Below are positions 40,935-47,990 of a stretch of 47,990 bases of DNA, piece by piece. Every line of letters begins with the position of its first letter. Within the stretch, counting starts at the first letter, position 1. Both the position numbers and the translations under genes were made by a program. This DNA comes from Sporosarcina highlanderae (lineage in GTDB: Bacteria; Bacillota; Bacilli; Bacillales_A; Planococcaceae), in contig NZ_JAROCC010000018.1 of assembly GCF_030433715.1 (NCBI RefSeq), positions 1 to 47,990 of the forward strand, given 5' to 3'. Under the pieces are notes generated by a model that saw only the letters and a list, made by a program, of their open reading frames with translations, did no database searches and was not told the origin of the DNA.

Positions 40935-42566
40935 TTACACCCGTTTCCCTAAAATCGCTTCTGCAATATTTACAGCATGATCGCCAATTCGTTCAAGATT
41001 CGAAACGATATCGACAAAGACCATGCCTGACTGCGCAGTACACAGTCCTTCATTTAGACGGACGATATGGTTTTTCCTGAATTTCCGCTCCATCTTGTCG
41101 ATCAAGTCTTCTTGTTCGGCAACCGACTTCGCTAATTCAGTATCATTCATATCTAGTGAGCGAATCGCTTTATCAACGGTGCCAATTGTTAATGTAAACA
41201 TCTCTGTTAAGTCATCCATAGCTTCATCCGTCAATTTCACACGGTTCACTTCGCGGAAATCGATCAATTCGATAATATTTTCGAAATGGTCACCAATTCG
41301 CTCAATGTCTCGTACAGTGTCCATCAGCATTACGTGTCGTGCTGATTCAATTGGCGAAATGTTGACTGCTGAGATTTCAACTAGGTAATCAGTGATTTTC
41401 CTGTCCAAATTATTGATTGCATCTTCGATTTGATAGGCTGTTTCAGCATTTCTTTTATTACTCGTTTTCAAATACTCATATGTTTCCTGTAATCCTTGAA
41501 CTGCGAAATCACCCATCCTTATTATTTCCTCCTTCGCCTGTCCAATCGCGACAGCTGGCGATTGATTGATGAAGTTCGGATCAAGGTGCTTCGGTTTGTA
41601 TTCAATTGTAACGTCTTTACCCGGAATGATTTTCGTGACAAATAACGCCCAAACCCCAATTAGTGGAAATTGCAAAATGGTATTTACAACGTTGAAAGAA
41701 CCATGTGCAAAGGCGATTTGCATTTTATTTTCCAAGTTCAAAACATGCGCAATCCATTCAACGTATAAAGTGAATGGATAAAGGAGTATCATGAACACGA
41801 TTGTTCCAACAACATTGAAAAGGACATGTGCCGCAGCTGCCCTTCTTGCTGCAACAGATGCACCAATCGCTGCAAGTACCGCTGTAATTGTCGTTCCGAT
41901 ATTATCTCCAAAAAGTACTGGTAAAGCAGCCTTCAACGGGATAAGGTTCTCGGCATATAGGCCTTGCAAAATCCCGACGGTTGCACTTGAACTTTGAACT
42001 ATAAGAGTAAATACGGTTCCGGCAACTACTCCTAATAACGGATGGTCTGCCATTGCTACCGTAAAATCGGAGAACTCACTAAGCGATCTAAGAGGCTTCA
42101 TACCAGCGCTCATTAACTCTAAACCAAGGAATAAGCCACCGAAACCAAAGATAACTTCTCCGATATTTTTCGTCGTATTTTTTCTCATGAAGAATATTAG
42201 GAAAGCACCTACAGCCATAATTGGCAATGCGTATGCCCCTACGTCCAGCCCAATTATGAAAGCCGTAATCGTTGTACCAATATTAGCTCCCATTATAACG
42301 CCGATTGCTTGTCGCAATGTCATGAATCCTGCACTTACCAATCCTACAGTAATGACTGTTGTCCCCGAACTGGATTGGATAAGAACGGTAACGATGATAC
42401 CGACAAGCACACCCATGAATGGATTGGTCGTGAACCTATCCAGTATGGACCTCAATCTATCCCCCGCCGCTTTTTGAAGTCCATCACCCATGTATTTAAT
42501 GGCAAAGAGGAAAATCCCTAAACCTCCCACAAACTGAAAGAGCATTTCCTGCCAATTCATTTCCAT
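40935..42566 (-). CDS. Na+/phosphate cotransporter with PhoU-like domain
   Basis: 543 residues. The first ~310 are membrane and contain the two inverted repeats of the family: VTVLIQSSSGTTVITVG with GANIGTTITAF, and IVQSSSATVGIL with GDNIGTTITAV. The C-terminal ~200 residues are helical and PhoU-like (RDIERIGDHFENIIELI and LERIGDHAVNIAEAI). This is the NptA/YjbB-type sodium-driven phosphate uptake or efflux protein. It is 22 bp upstream of yqgC on the same strand. The pst operon that B. subtilis has near this place is missing, so this gene may serve phosphate transport here. Confidence 0.92.
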   Translation of the reverse strand: MEMNWQEMLFQFVGGLGIFLFAIKYMGDGLQKAAGDRLRSILDRFTTNPFMGVLVGIIVTVLIQSSSGTTVITVGLVSAGFMTLRQAIGVIMGANIGTTITAFIIGLDVGAYALPIMAVGAFLIFFMRKNTTKNIGEVIFGFGGLFLGLELMSAGMKPLRSLSEFSDFTVAMADHPLLGVVAGTVFTLIVQSSSATVGILQGLYAENLIPLKAALPVLFGDNIGTTITAVLAAIGASVAARRAAAAHVLFNVVGTIVFMILLYPFTLYVEWIAHVLNLENKMQIAFAHGSFNVVNTILQFPLIGVWALFVTKIIPGKDVTIEYKPKHLDPNFINQSPAVAIGQAKEEIIRMGDFAVQGLQETYEYLKTSNKRNAETAYQIEDAINNLDRKITDYLVEISAVNISPIESARHVMLMDTVRDIERIGDHFENIIELIDFREVNRVKLTDEAMDDLTEMFTLTIGTVDKAIRSLDMNDTELAKSVAEQEDLIDKMERKFRKNHIVRLNEGLCTAQSGMVFVDIVSNLERIGDHAVNIAEAILGKRV

Positions 42567-42768
42567 TATTCAGCCAACCTCCATCACGCTTTATATATAG
42601 CACCCTATTATGTTGGTATCATTACAGGATTGTAAATAGAAGCGGACAAATCTTTACATTTCCTTAACAATCCGTTCACATAATGTCACCATTCTGCCTA
42701 ATTTTCTTATATTCACCTATTTTAATAACGGAAATGATAAACTATTGATAATCGAAGGAGGTTATACT
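42567..42768. other. Divergent promoter region
   Basis: About 200 bases between the divergent phosphate-transporter and DUF1189 genes. It is A/T-rich and presumably holds promoters for both. I see no clear operator or RNA structure. Confidence 0.3.
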
Positions 42769-43272
42769 GTGAAGTTTCATCAAATGTTCCTTGCTGCCTT
42801 TCACGAACCGAAAAAGCTTGCAGCATTCCGTCTCCTTTCAATTGGAAGAGTGATCCGCTTTGCTTTCTTTTTCATCTTATTAATGACATTGATTTCTATT
42901 CTTCGTTTTATGTTCGGTGATGTCGACCTTTTTGAAGCCTCCCCAGAATTAGTCGATTATAGTAAAACAATCGGCGGACTAATTTATCCGATGGCTTTCG
43001 TCTTTCAATTTGTCATTGCGACATTTTATGTCTTTGTTAGGATCAGCATCTTTGCGGGAATTGGAATGTTCATTGGGACACTCAGAAAGAAACGTGTGGA
43101 GTACCGTTTTTTATGGCGAACTACAGCCATTGCGGCAACCGTTCCTTTATTAGTAACGATTGGACTGGACTTCTTTCCTACTGCTGAAACTATTAGTTTA
43201 ACTTTGACGTCCTTAATACATATCTGTTATATTGCCGCTGCACTCAAGTATTATCCAAAAGCACCGAAATGA
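42769..43272 (+). CDS. DUF1189-like membrane protein
   Basis: 167 residues from the GTG at 42769 with GAAGGAGG at 7 bases. It begins MKFHQMFLAAFHEPKKLAAFR, then has several membrane helices (about 25-45, 70-100 and 115-155). The FHQMFxAxFxPKKLAxFR start is typical of DUF1189 (YqgB in B. subtilis occupies the same place). Function unknown. Confidence 0.8.
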   Translation: MKFHQMFLAAFHEPKKLAAFRLLSIGRVIRFAFFFILLMTLISILRFMFGDVDLFEASPELVDYSKTIGGLIYPMAFVFQFVIATFYVFVRISIFAGIGMFIGTLRKKRVEYRFLWRTTAIAATVPLLVTIGLDFFPTAETISLTLTSLIHICYIAAALKYYPKAPK

Positions 43273-43318
43273 ATACTTTCCCATTTCCCCACATATAGTG
43301 CCGTGAGGGGGAATGACC

Positions 43319-43648
43319 ATGCGTACTTTATTACTAGCTGTAGTTATTTTTCTTGCTATCCATATTATTCGAATTGACTTTGCGGAAGGGACAATCCCTT
43401 TGGCAGCCTTTTTCGGGGATACAGCGCCACCTTGCAGCGAATCACCAATTGACTCGATACGTGTCACTACTATAGAAGGCGATACAATTGAAACGCTTTT
43501 TGCAATGTATCCGGACATGACTATGACATTTGTAGAGAGATTATCTACTTTCTATTCCCTGAACCCCCATCTACGAAACCAGGATATTATCGGAGGCCTC
43601 TCCATTAAGCTTCCTATTTCCAAATCGGGGCAAAACAATTGCAATTGA
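43319..43648 (+). CDS. yqfZ: YqfZ-like secreted LysM-type protein
   Basis: 109 residues from the ATG at 43319; an ATG two codons earlier abuts the Shine-Dalgarno. A signal peptide or anchor (MRTLLLAVVIFLAIHII) is followed by a LysM-like segment: VTTIEGDTIETLFAMYPD, ERLSTFYSLNPHL and GGLSIKLPIS. LysM binds peptidoglycan, so the protein likely stays at the wall. Positioned before ispG as in B. subtilis. Confidence 0.75.
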   Translation: MRTLLLAVVIFLAIHIIRIDFAEGTIPLAAFFGDTAPPCSESPIDSIRVTTIEGDTIETLFAMYPDMTMTFVERLSTFYSLNPHLRNQDIIGGLSIKLPISKSGQNNCN

Positions 43649-43736
43649 AGAATGATTTAGACACTATCCCTTGTCTTTTCATATGATTGATTGCTAAAAT
43701 AGAAATCAGTTATGAGTTTTTAAGGAGAGAAAATCC

Positions 43737-44861
43737 ATGAATGAAATGATTCACAGATCCAAAACACGTCCTGTCCGTGTTGGCAATTTGACGATTGGCG
43801 GCAGTGATGAGCTTTTTATCCAAAGCATGACTACAACAAAAACACATGATGTGGAAGCTACAGTTGCTGAAATATTACGTTTAGAGGAAGCGGGATGTCA
43901 AATCATTCGTGTGGCTTGCCCTGATGAACGCGCAGCCAATTCAATCGGAGCGATTAAAGAGCGGATCAATATCCCACTTGTCGTTGACATCCATTTTGAC
44001 TATAAACTTGCGTTAATCGCCATTGAACAAGGCGCTGATAAAATCAGGATCAACCCTGGTAATATTGGTCGCCAGGAAAAGGTAGAGGCTGTCGTTAAAG
44101 CGGCTAAAGCTAAAGGAATTCCTATACGGATTGGTGTAAATGCTGGTTCCCTTGAAAAGCACATCCTTAAAAAGTACGGTTATCCAACAGCAGATGGAAT
44201 GGTTGAAAGCGCATTGCATCATATTAAAATACTAGAAGACTTAGATTTTCATGATATTATCGTTTCATTGAAAGCATCTGATGTGAATCTTGCAGTGGAA
44301 GCATACACGAAAGCCGCAGCAGCTTTTGACTATCCTTTACATCTTGGGATTACTGAATCCGGCACCCTATTTGCAGGCTCCATTAAGAGTGCTGCAGGAC
44401 TCGGCACATTGCTTTCTGCCGGCATCGGAAATACACTTCGTGTTTCATTGAGTGCAGACCCTGTACAAGAGGTGAAAGTTGCACGTGAGCTTTTGAAGAT
44501 TTTCGGACTTTCATCCAACGCTGCAACACTCATCTCCTGCCCGACTTGTGGTCGTATTGAAATCGATCTAATTTCAATCGCGAATGAAGTTGAAGAGTAT
44601 ATTTCAACGATCAAGGCACCTTTGAAGGTAGCTGTACTTGGTTGCGCGGTGAATGGTCCAGGTGAGGCACGCGAAGCCGATATAGGCATTGCTGGTGCTC
44701 GTGGAGAAGGCCTTCTATTCATGAAGGGGAAAACAGTCCGAAAAGTTCCAGAGGAAACTATGGTCGAAGAGTTGAAAATGGAAATCGATAAGTTGGCTGA
44801 AGAGTACTTTGAAAAGAAACGTCAAGAAGAACTTCTCTTGAAAAGCGGAGCAACAGAATGA
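43737..44861 (+). CDS. ispG: 4-hydroxy-3-methylbut-2-en-1-yl diphosphate synthase
   Basis: 374 residues; the penultimate enzyme of the MEP isoprenoid pathway, with a 4Fe-4S cluster. Cluster ligands are in [11 protein letters not shown] and [12 protein letters not shown]; the TIM-barrel part starts [28 protein letters not shown] precedes the ATG. It overlaps yqfW by 4 bases. Confidence 0.97.
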   Translation: MNEMIHRSKTRPVRVGNLTIGGSDELFIQSMTTTKTHDVEATVAEILRLEEAGCQIIRVACPDERAANSIGAIKERINIPLVVDIHFDYKLALIAIEQGADKIRINPGNIGRQEKVEAVVKAAKAKGIPIRIGVNAGSLEKHILKKYGYPTADGMVESALHHIKILEDLDFHDIIVSLKASDVNLAVEAYTKAAAAFDYPLHLGITESGTLFAGSIKSAAGLGTLLSAGIGNTLRVSLSADPVQEVKVARELLKIFGLSSNAATLISCPTCGRIEIDLISIANEVEEYISTIKAPLKVAVLGCAVNGPGEAREADIGIAGARGEGLLFMKGKTVRKVPEETMVEELKMEIDKLAEEYFEKKRQEELLLKSGATE

Positions 44862-45439
44862 GGGAATTCCGTTTTGGCATTGATATTGACGGGACTGTCA
44901 CTTGTCCAACTTCCCTTCTCCCGCATATCAATAAACAATTTGGATGCAATCTCGTTTTAGATGATATAAAAGAATATGATTTGACAAAAGCTTTCCCGGT
45001 GAAGGAAGAAGAGTTCTATGAATGGTATCGTCAAGCGGAAGCTACAATCTATGAAACATCCCCTGCAGTCGAACACGCTAAAATGATTCTGCTGGAGTTA
45101 CAACAGCGTTTTGAGTTGTATTATATATCTGCGCGTGGAAAAAACGTCCAAGATTGTACAGTCCAGTGGTTCGAACGAGAGGAAATTCCGTATGATCACA
45201 TTGAGTTGATCGGAAGCCATCATAAAATCGAGACTGCGAAGAAGTTTGAAGTCGATGCTTTTTTTGAGGATAAACATGATAATGCCGTCGGAATACATGA
45301 AGAGTTGAACATTCCAGTCTTCCTCTTCGACACCCCGTATAACCGTGAACCAATACCGGAAGGGGTTATACGAGTGAAAAGTTGGCAAGAAGCAAATGAA
45401 TGGATCAACAAACTGTTTCCACTAAAGGAAATCGTGTAA
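44858..45439 (+). CDS. yqfW: YqfW-type HAD nucleotidase-like protein
   Basis: 193 residues of the HAD phosphatase fold, 5'(3')-deoxyribonucleotidase type. The nucleophile motif is [12 protein letters not shown], a motif II-like segment is YYISARGKN, and motif IV lies in [14 protein letters not shown]. Beside ispG as in B. subtilis. The substrate is not known. Confidence 0.87.
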   Translation: MREFRFGIDIDGTVTCPTSLLPHINKQFGCNLVLDDIKEYDLTKAFPVKEEEFYEWYRQAEATIYETSPAVEHAKMILLELQQRFELYYISARGKNVQDCTVQWFEREEIPYDHIELIGSHHKIETAKKFEVDAFFEDKHDNAVGIHEELNIPVFLFDTPYNREPIPEGVIRVKSWQEANEWINKLFPLKEIV

Positions 45440-45443
45440 TACA

Positions 45444-45479
45444 AAAGGAGTTGGCCCCTATTTGGGGACCAACTCCTTA
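45444..45479. terminator. Bidirectional terminator
   Basis: AAGGAGTTGG and CCAACTCCTT arms with inner CCCC/GGGG pairing, between the convergent yqfW and zur genes. Confidence 0.9.
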
Positions 45480-45484
45480 TTTTA

Positions 45485-45898
45485 TTAGCCTATGCAAATG
45501 GGACATTTTCCGTAGATTTCAAATTTATGCCCTTCCACTTCGTAACCAGGTAAATTCACCGAAATTGATTCCATTGGGCAATGCAGTATATTTCGTGTCT
45601 TTCCACATGTTGTGCAAATAAAATGATGATGATGCACTCCATGATCGCACTGCATCCGAAAGTGACGTTCCCCGTTCAACTCTGTTTCTTCCAAAATACC
45701 AAGATTTGAAAATGAAGCTAAATTGCGGTAGATCGTATCGAAACTAATTCCTGGATTATCAATAGCCATAAAATTACGAACTTCCATTGCCGTCAAATAT
45801 TTATCGTTCTCGGCAAAGAATTCAAGAATAGTCTCCCGGTTCTTCGTCCGCTTGAATTGATTTTCCTGCAAGATTCTCCAAGCCTCATCTAAAGTCAT
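45485..45898 (-). CDS. zur: Fur-family zinc regulator Zur
   Basis: 137 residues. A winged-helix N-terminal domain (ENQFKRTKNRETILEFFAEN, ISFDTIYRNLASFSNLGILE) is followed by a dimer and metal domain with CDHGVHHHHFICTTCG and the C-terminal CPIC. The two Cys-x-x-Cys pairs hold structural zinc and the His cluster senses it. It lies last in the operon with the transporter it should control, with a 4-base overlap. Confidence 0.93.
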   Translation of the reverse strand: MTLDEAWRILQENQFKRTKNRETILEFFAENDKYLTAMEVRNFMAIDNPGISFDTIYRNLASFSNLGILEETELNGERHFRMQCDHGVHHHHFICTTCGKTRNILHCPMESISVNLPGYEVEGHKFEIYGKCPICIG

Positions 45899-46761
45899 GC
45901 AAATTCCCCCTTTACATTACGGCTTCGTTGTTTACCTTTCACTTTGTTCCATCCTAAGACCGCTAACAATATGATGATTGAAGTGATTACAATTGTACCT
46001 CCTGGTGCAATATCGAGGTAGTACGCCGAAAATAAGCCGATGATGACCGAAAGCTCACCAATAATTATCGAGTACAGCATAGCCCCTTTAAAACTTTTCG
46101 CAAGCTGTATGGCTGCCGCGACAGGTATGGTCATCAAAGAAGATACAAGTAAGATACCTACGATTCTCATAGAAGCACCTATAACCAATGCAACAATAAT
46201 CATAAAAACCGTCTGTATGACTTTTCCATTCACACCAGAGATTTTTGCATATTCGCCGTCAAACGACAACGCGAAAAGTTCTTTATAGAATAATCGGATA
46301 TAGGCAATAACAATGATGGCTACTAGTACGATTATCCATAGATCCTGCCGACTTACAGCAGAGACAGAGCCGAATAAATATCCCATCAAATCGGAAGAAA
46401 ATCCTTTTGCCAAAGAGATGAAGATTGCTCCAAAGCCGATTCCTGCAGATAGGATAATCGGTATCGCAAGTTCCTCAAAATGCTTATACGCACCCCGCAG
46501 TTTTTCGATCAATAGCGAACCCCCGACTGCCGTAGCAATTCCAAGGTAAACTGGATTTAAGGCAGAAAAAAATAGGACCGATTGGCTAAGAAAAAGGCTT
46601 CCGGCAATACCAGCAAGCGCAACGTGGCTTAGTGCATCGGCTATCAATGCAAGTCTTCTTACGACAATAAATAAGCCTAACAGAGGAGCGATGATACCGA
46701 TAATCAGTCCTGATAAAAATGCATTCTGAAGAAATTCATAAGTCAATAAAGCACTGATCAT
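45895..46761 (-). CDS. znuB: Zinc/manganese ABC transporter permease (ZnuB/ZurM)
   Basis: 288 residues, eight or nine hydrophobic helices. The ABC-3 family pattern is seen in SLLTYEFLQNAFLSGLIIG, GIIAPLLGLFIVVRRLALIADALSH (split here by a Leu-rich turn), and GILLVSSLMTIPVAAA. The Asp-Ala-Leu-Ser-His and Pro residues are typical of zinc permeases. It lies 2 bp from the ATPase gene upstream and overlaps zur. Confidence 0.92.
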   Translation of the reverse strand: MISALLTYEFLQNAFLSGLIIGIIAPLLGLFIVVRRLALIADALSHVALAGIAGSLFLSQSVLFFSALNPVYLGIATAVGGSLLIEKLRGAYKHFEELAIPIILSAGIGFGAIFISLAKGFSSDLMGYLFGSVSAVSRQDLWIIVLVAIIVIAYIRLFYKELFALSFDGEYAKISGVNGKVIQTVFMIIVALVIGASMRIVGILLVSSLMTIPVAAAIQLAKSFKGAMLYSIIIGELSVIIGLFSAYYLDIAPGGTIVITSIIILLAVLGWNKVKGKQRSRNVKGEFA

Positions 46762-46763
46762 CG

Positions 46764-47528
46764 TTATACCCCCTCCCGATCAGCATGAACGCGCCTTACA
46801 GGATGACCGTACCAGTTAGAGATATCTTCATCATCCATATTTTTATAATCCGCTTTTCTGCCGTGGAAATGGATTGACCGATTTAAGCACGCGACATGAG
46901 TTGCAAGATCGGTCACTAAATCGATTTCATGGGTCACAAGCAATATCGCAATACCGTGCTCACGGTTTAATCCATTGAGCATAGAATAGAACGAAGCAAC
47001 GTTTTTCTGATCAATTCCAACAGTCGGTTCATCCATTATCAGTAAATCAGGCTTACCTACCAGAGCTCTCGCAATGAAGACACGCTGCTGTTGACCGCCT
47101 GATAATTCACCTATGTTTTTTGTTGAAAATGCATCCATTTTAACGATGCGCAATGCTTCCATCGCACGCTGCTCATCCTGTTTGGAAAACGCTTTAAACA
47201 ACCCTACCTTGCCAGTTAAGCCACTTTTTACGACTTCAAGCACCGTAGCCGGAAAGCCTGAGTTGAATGAATTGGATTTCTGGGACACATAGCCGATCCG
47301 TTCCCGTTGCCGGAAAGAGTCAACATTCTCGCCAAATAATTTCACGATTCCCTTATCTGGATTTTTAATCCCTAAAATAATACTGATCAGTGTTGATTTT
47401 CCGGAGCCGTTCGGACCGATAAGCGCCCAAAACTCCCCCTCTTTCACTTCCAATGTAATTTCTTCAAGAACAGTAGAATGCTCGTATTGAAAATAAACAT
47501 CTTTACATTCTATAATCGACTTTTTCAA
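46764..47528 (-). CDS. znuC: Zinc ABC transporter ATPase (ZnuC/ZurA)
   Basis: 254 residues from a TTG at 47528 with GAAAGGG at 8 bases. Walker A is LIGPNGSGKSTLI, the Q-loop YVSQKSN, the signature LSGGQQQRVFIARAL, the Walker B LLIMDEPTVGID and the switch His VTHEID. With ZnuB it forms a zinc importer. No substrate-binding lipoprotein gene follows in the window; the three-gene order ATPase-permease-regulator resembles zurAMR of Listeria. Confidence 0.9.
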   Translation of the reverse strand: MKKSIIECKDVYFQYEHSTVLEEITLEVKEGEFWALIGPNGSGKSTLISIILGIKNPDKGIVKLFGENVDSFRQRERIGYVSQKSNSFNSGFPATVLEVVKSGLTGKVGLFKAFSKQDEQRAMEALRIVKMDAFSTKNIGELSGGQQQRVFIARALVGKPDLLIMDEPTVGIDQKNVASFYSMLNGLNREHGIAILLVTHEIDLVTDLATHVACLNRSIHFHGRKADYKNMDDEDISNWYGHPVRRVHADREGV

Positions 47529-47556
47529 ATGGAAAACCCTTTCTATACTCCTTAGT

Positions 47557-47577
47557 AAACAGGAACGATTACGATTA
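47557..47577 (-). promoter_or_regulatory. Candidate Zur box
   Basis: The plus strand carries a well-conserved half-site ATTACGATTA at 47568-47577 and a poorer left half (6 of about 10 bases) against the Bacillus Zur pattern AAATCGTAAT-n-ATTACGATTT. It lies about 30-50 bases before the znuC start, the expected site for zinc-dependent repression of the znuC-znuB-zur operon. Confidence 0.55.
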
Positions 47578-47640
47578 CTACTTTTAAGATTATATACGAA
47601 GTGGTGGTAGGGCACAACTAATTGAGAAGGAATGGTTAAT

Positions 47641-47886
47641 ATGGATTACATGCAAATCTTAAATGAGATCAAAACGAAGAGTGATCATGAGGCTAAACTA
47701 TTGGCGGATGCATATGGCATTAATTTATCAGTTAAAGAAATTCATGCTTTGCGTCCTTTGCTTGACGAGATTTCCTTTCATTGGCTATTTACAGGAATCC
47801 CAGAAAGCTTCATTGCAAAAGTGAAATTTGCTGTTGGTGAAAAAAAAGGCGAGGAATTATTCCGTCAGTATTTAGATATGATCTAA
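47641..47886 (+). CDS. yqfT: DUF2624 family protein (YqfT)
   Basis: 81 residues from the ATG at 47641, which has AGAAGGA at 9 bases; an ATG three codons earlier directly touches that signal. It is a helical protein: MDYMQILNEIKTKSDHEAKL, then HALRPLLDEISFHWLFTG and GEELFRQYLDMI. Matches the short YqfT proteins by pattern and by location next to the zur region. Function unknown. Confidence 0.82.
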   Translation: MDYMQILNEIKTKSDHEAKLLADAYGINLSVKEIHALRPLLDEISFHWLFTGIPESFIAKVKFAVGEKKGEELFRQYLDMI

Positions 47887-47913
47887 AAAACGTCCCGTTA
47901 GTTGTCTTACAAG

Positions 47914-47990
47914 CAACTCCCATGAAAATTAAACTCTCAACTACGCAAAAATGACAACACTAAAGAAGACGCAACTCAGGTTTTTTAAAA
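47914..47990. repeat. Right terminal inverted repeat
   Basis: Exact reverse complement of 1-77. It begins 28 bases beyond the yqfT stop codon, so the repeat element lies just downstream of yqfT. See the left copy. Confidence 0.9.

Noticed and set aside
1..47990. Window as a linear plasmid or phage genome with terminal inverted repeats
   Set aside because: The content is conserved chromosomal housekeeping synteny with no replication, partition or phage structural genes; an assembly break at inverted repeats is simpler.
1..47990. CRISPR arrays, tRNA or rRNA genes
   Set aside because: No regularly spaced direct repeats, cloverleaf-like segments with CCA-adjacent acceptor stems, or rRNA sequence was seen on reading.

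Overview
The window looks like a chromosomal contig from a low-GC, endospore-forming Gram-positive bacterium of the Bacillales, most like the Planococcaceae (Sporosarcina-type). This is judged by gene content and order, not by any search. From about 21.4 kb to the right end the order follows the Bacillus subtilis yqhL-gcv-comG-yqgX...yqfT segment: rhodanese yqhL, glycine cleavage gcvT-gcvPA-gcvPB behind a tandem glycine riboswitch, aroK, the comG competence pilus operon, yqgY, yqgX, yqgW, yqgU, yqgS, yqgQ, yqgN, rpmG, pbpA, sodA, yqgC, a Na/Pi transporter, a DUF1189 membrane protein, yqfZ, ispG, yqfW, zur with a zinc ABC transporter, and yqfT. Several genes of the B. subtilis segment are absent (gluP, glcK, the pst operon).

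The left 21 kb is accessory. 0.8-5.5 kb holds lipoproteins, small membrane proteins (two shorter than 60 aa), a VOC protein and an APH-type kinase. 5.6-8.7 kb holds a DUF1659-DUF2922-YvrJ cluster and an HTH regulator. These two units share a nearly identical promoter-like element, and the C-terminal wreck of a type I restriction HsdR lies between them. 8.7-10.1 kb is a toxin-antitoxin-like pair (TumE/DUF6516-like toxin, HTH antitoxin) with a palindromic operator, bracketed by short inverted repeats and terminators. 10.2-13.5 kb is a DUF4362-like lipoprotein and a B12-dependent ribonucleotide reductase behind a perfect NrdR-box-like palindrome.

13.9-19.7 kb is one tightly coupled minus-strand operon: PIG-L deacetylase, GT4 glycosyltransferase, ATP-grasp ligase, APH-family kinase, NAD-dependent epimerase and RIO-like kinase. 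It looks like a surface-glycan pathway related in kind to spore-coat kinase/glycosyltransferase loci. Directly beside it are two tiny proteins and one coiled-coil protein that share the same ~55-residue beta-rich domain. This glycan operon plus domain trio is the best candidate in the window for an undescribed system, possibly for the spore surface.

The two ends of the window are exact reverse complements over 77 bp. The contig therefore most likely stops at two inverted copies of one repeat, such as an insertion sequence, with 77 bp matching an assembler k-mer overlap. No tRNA, rRNA or CRISPR array was seen.
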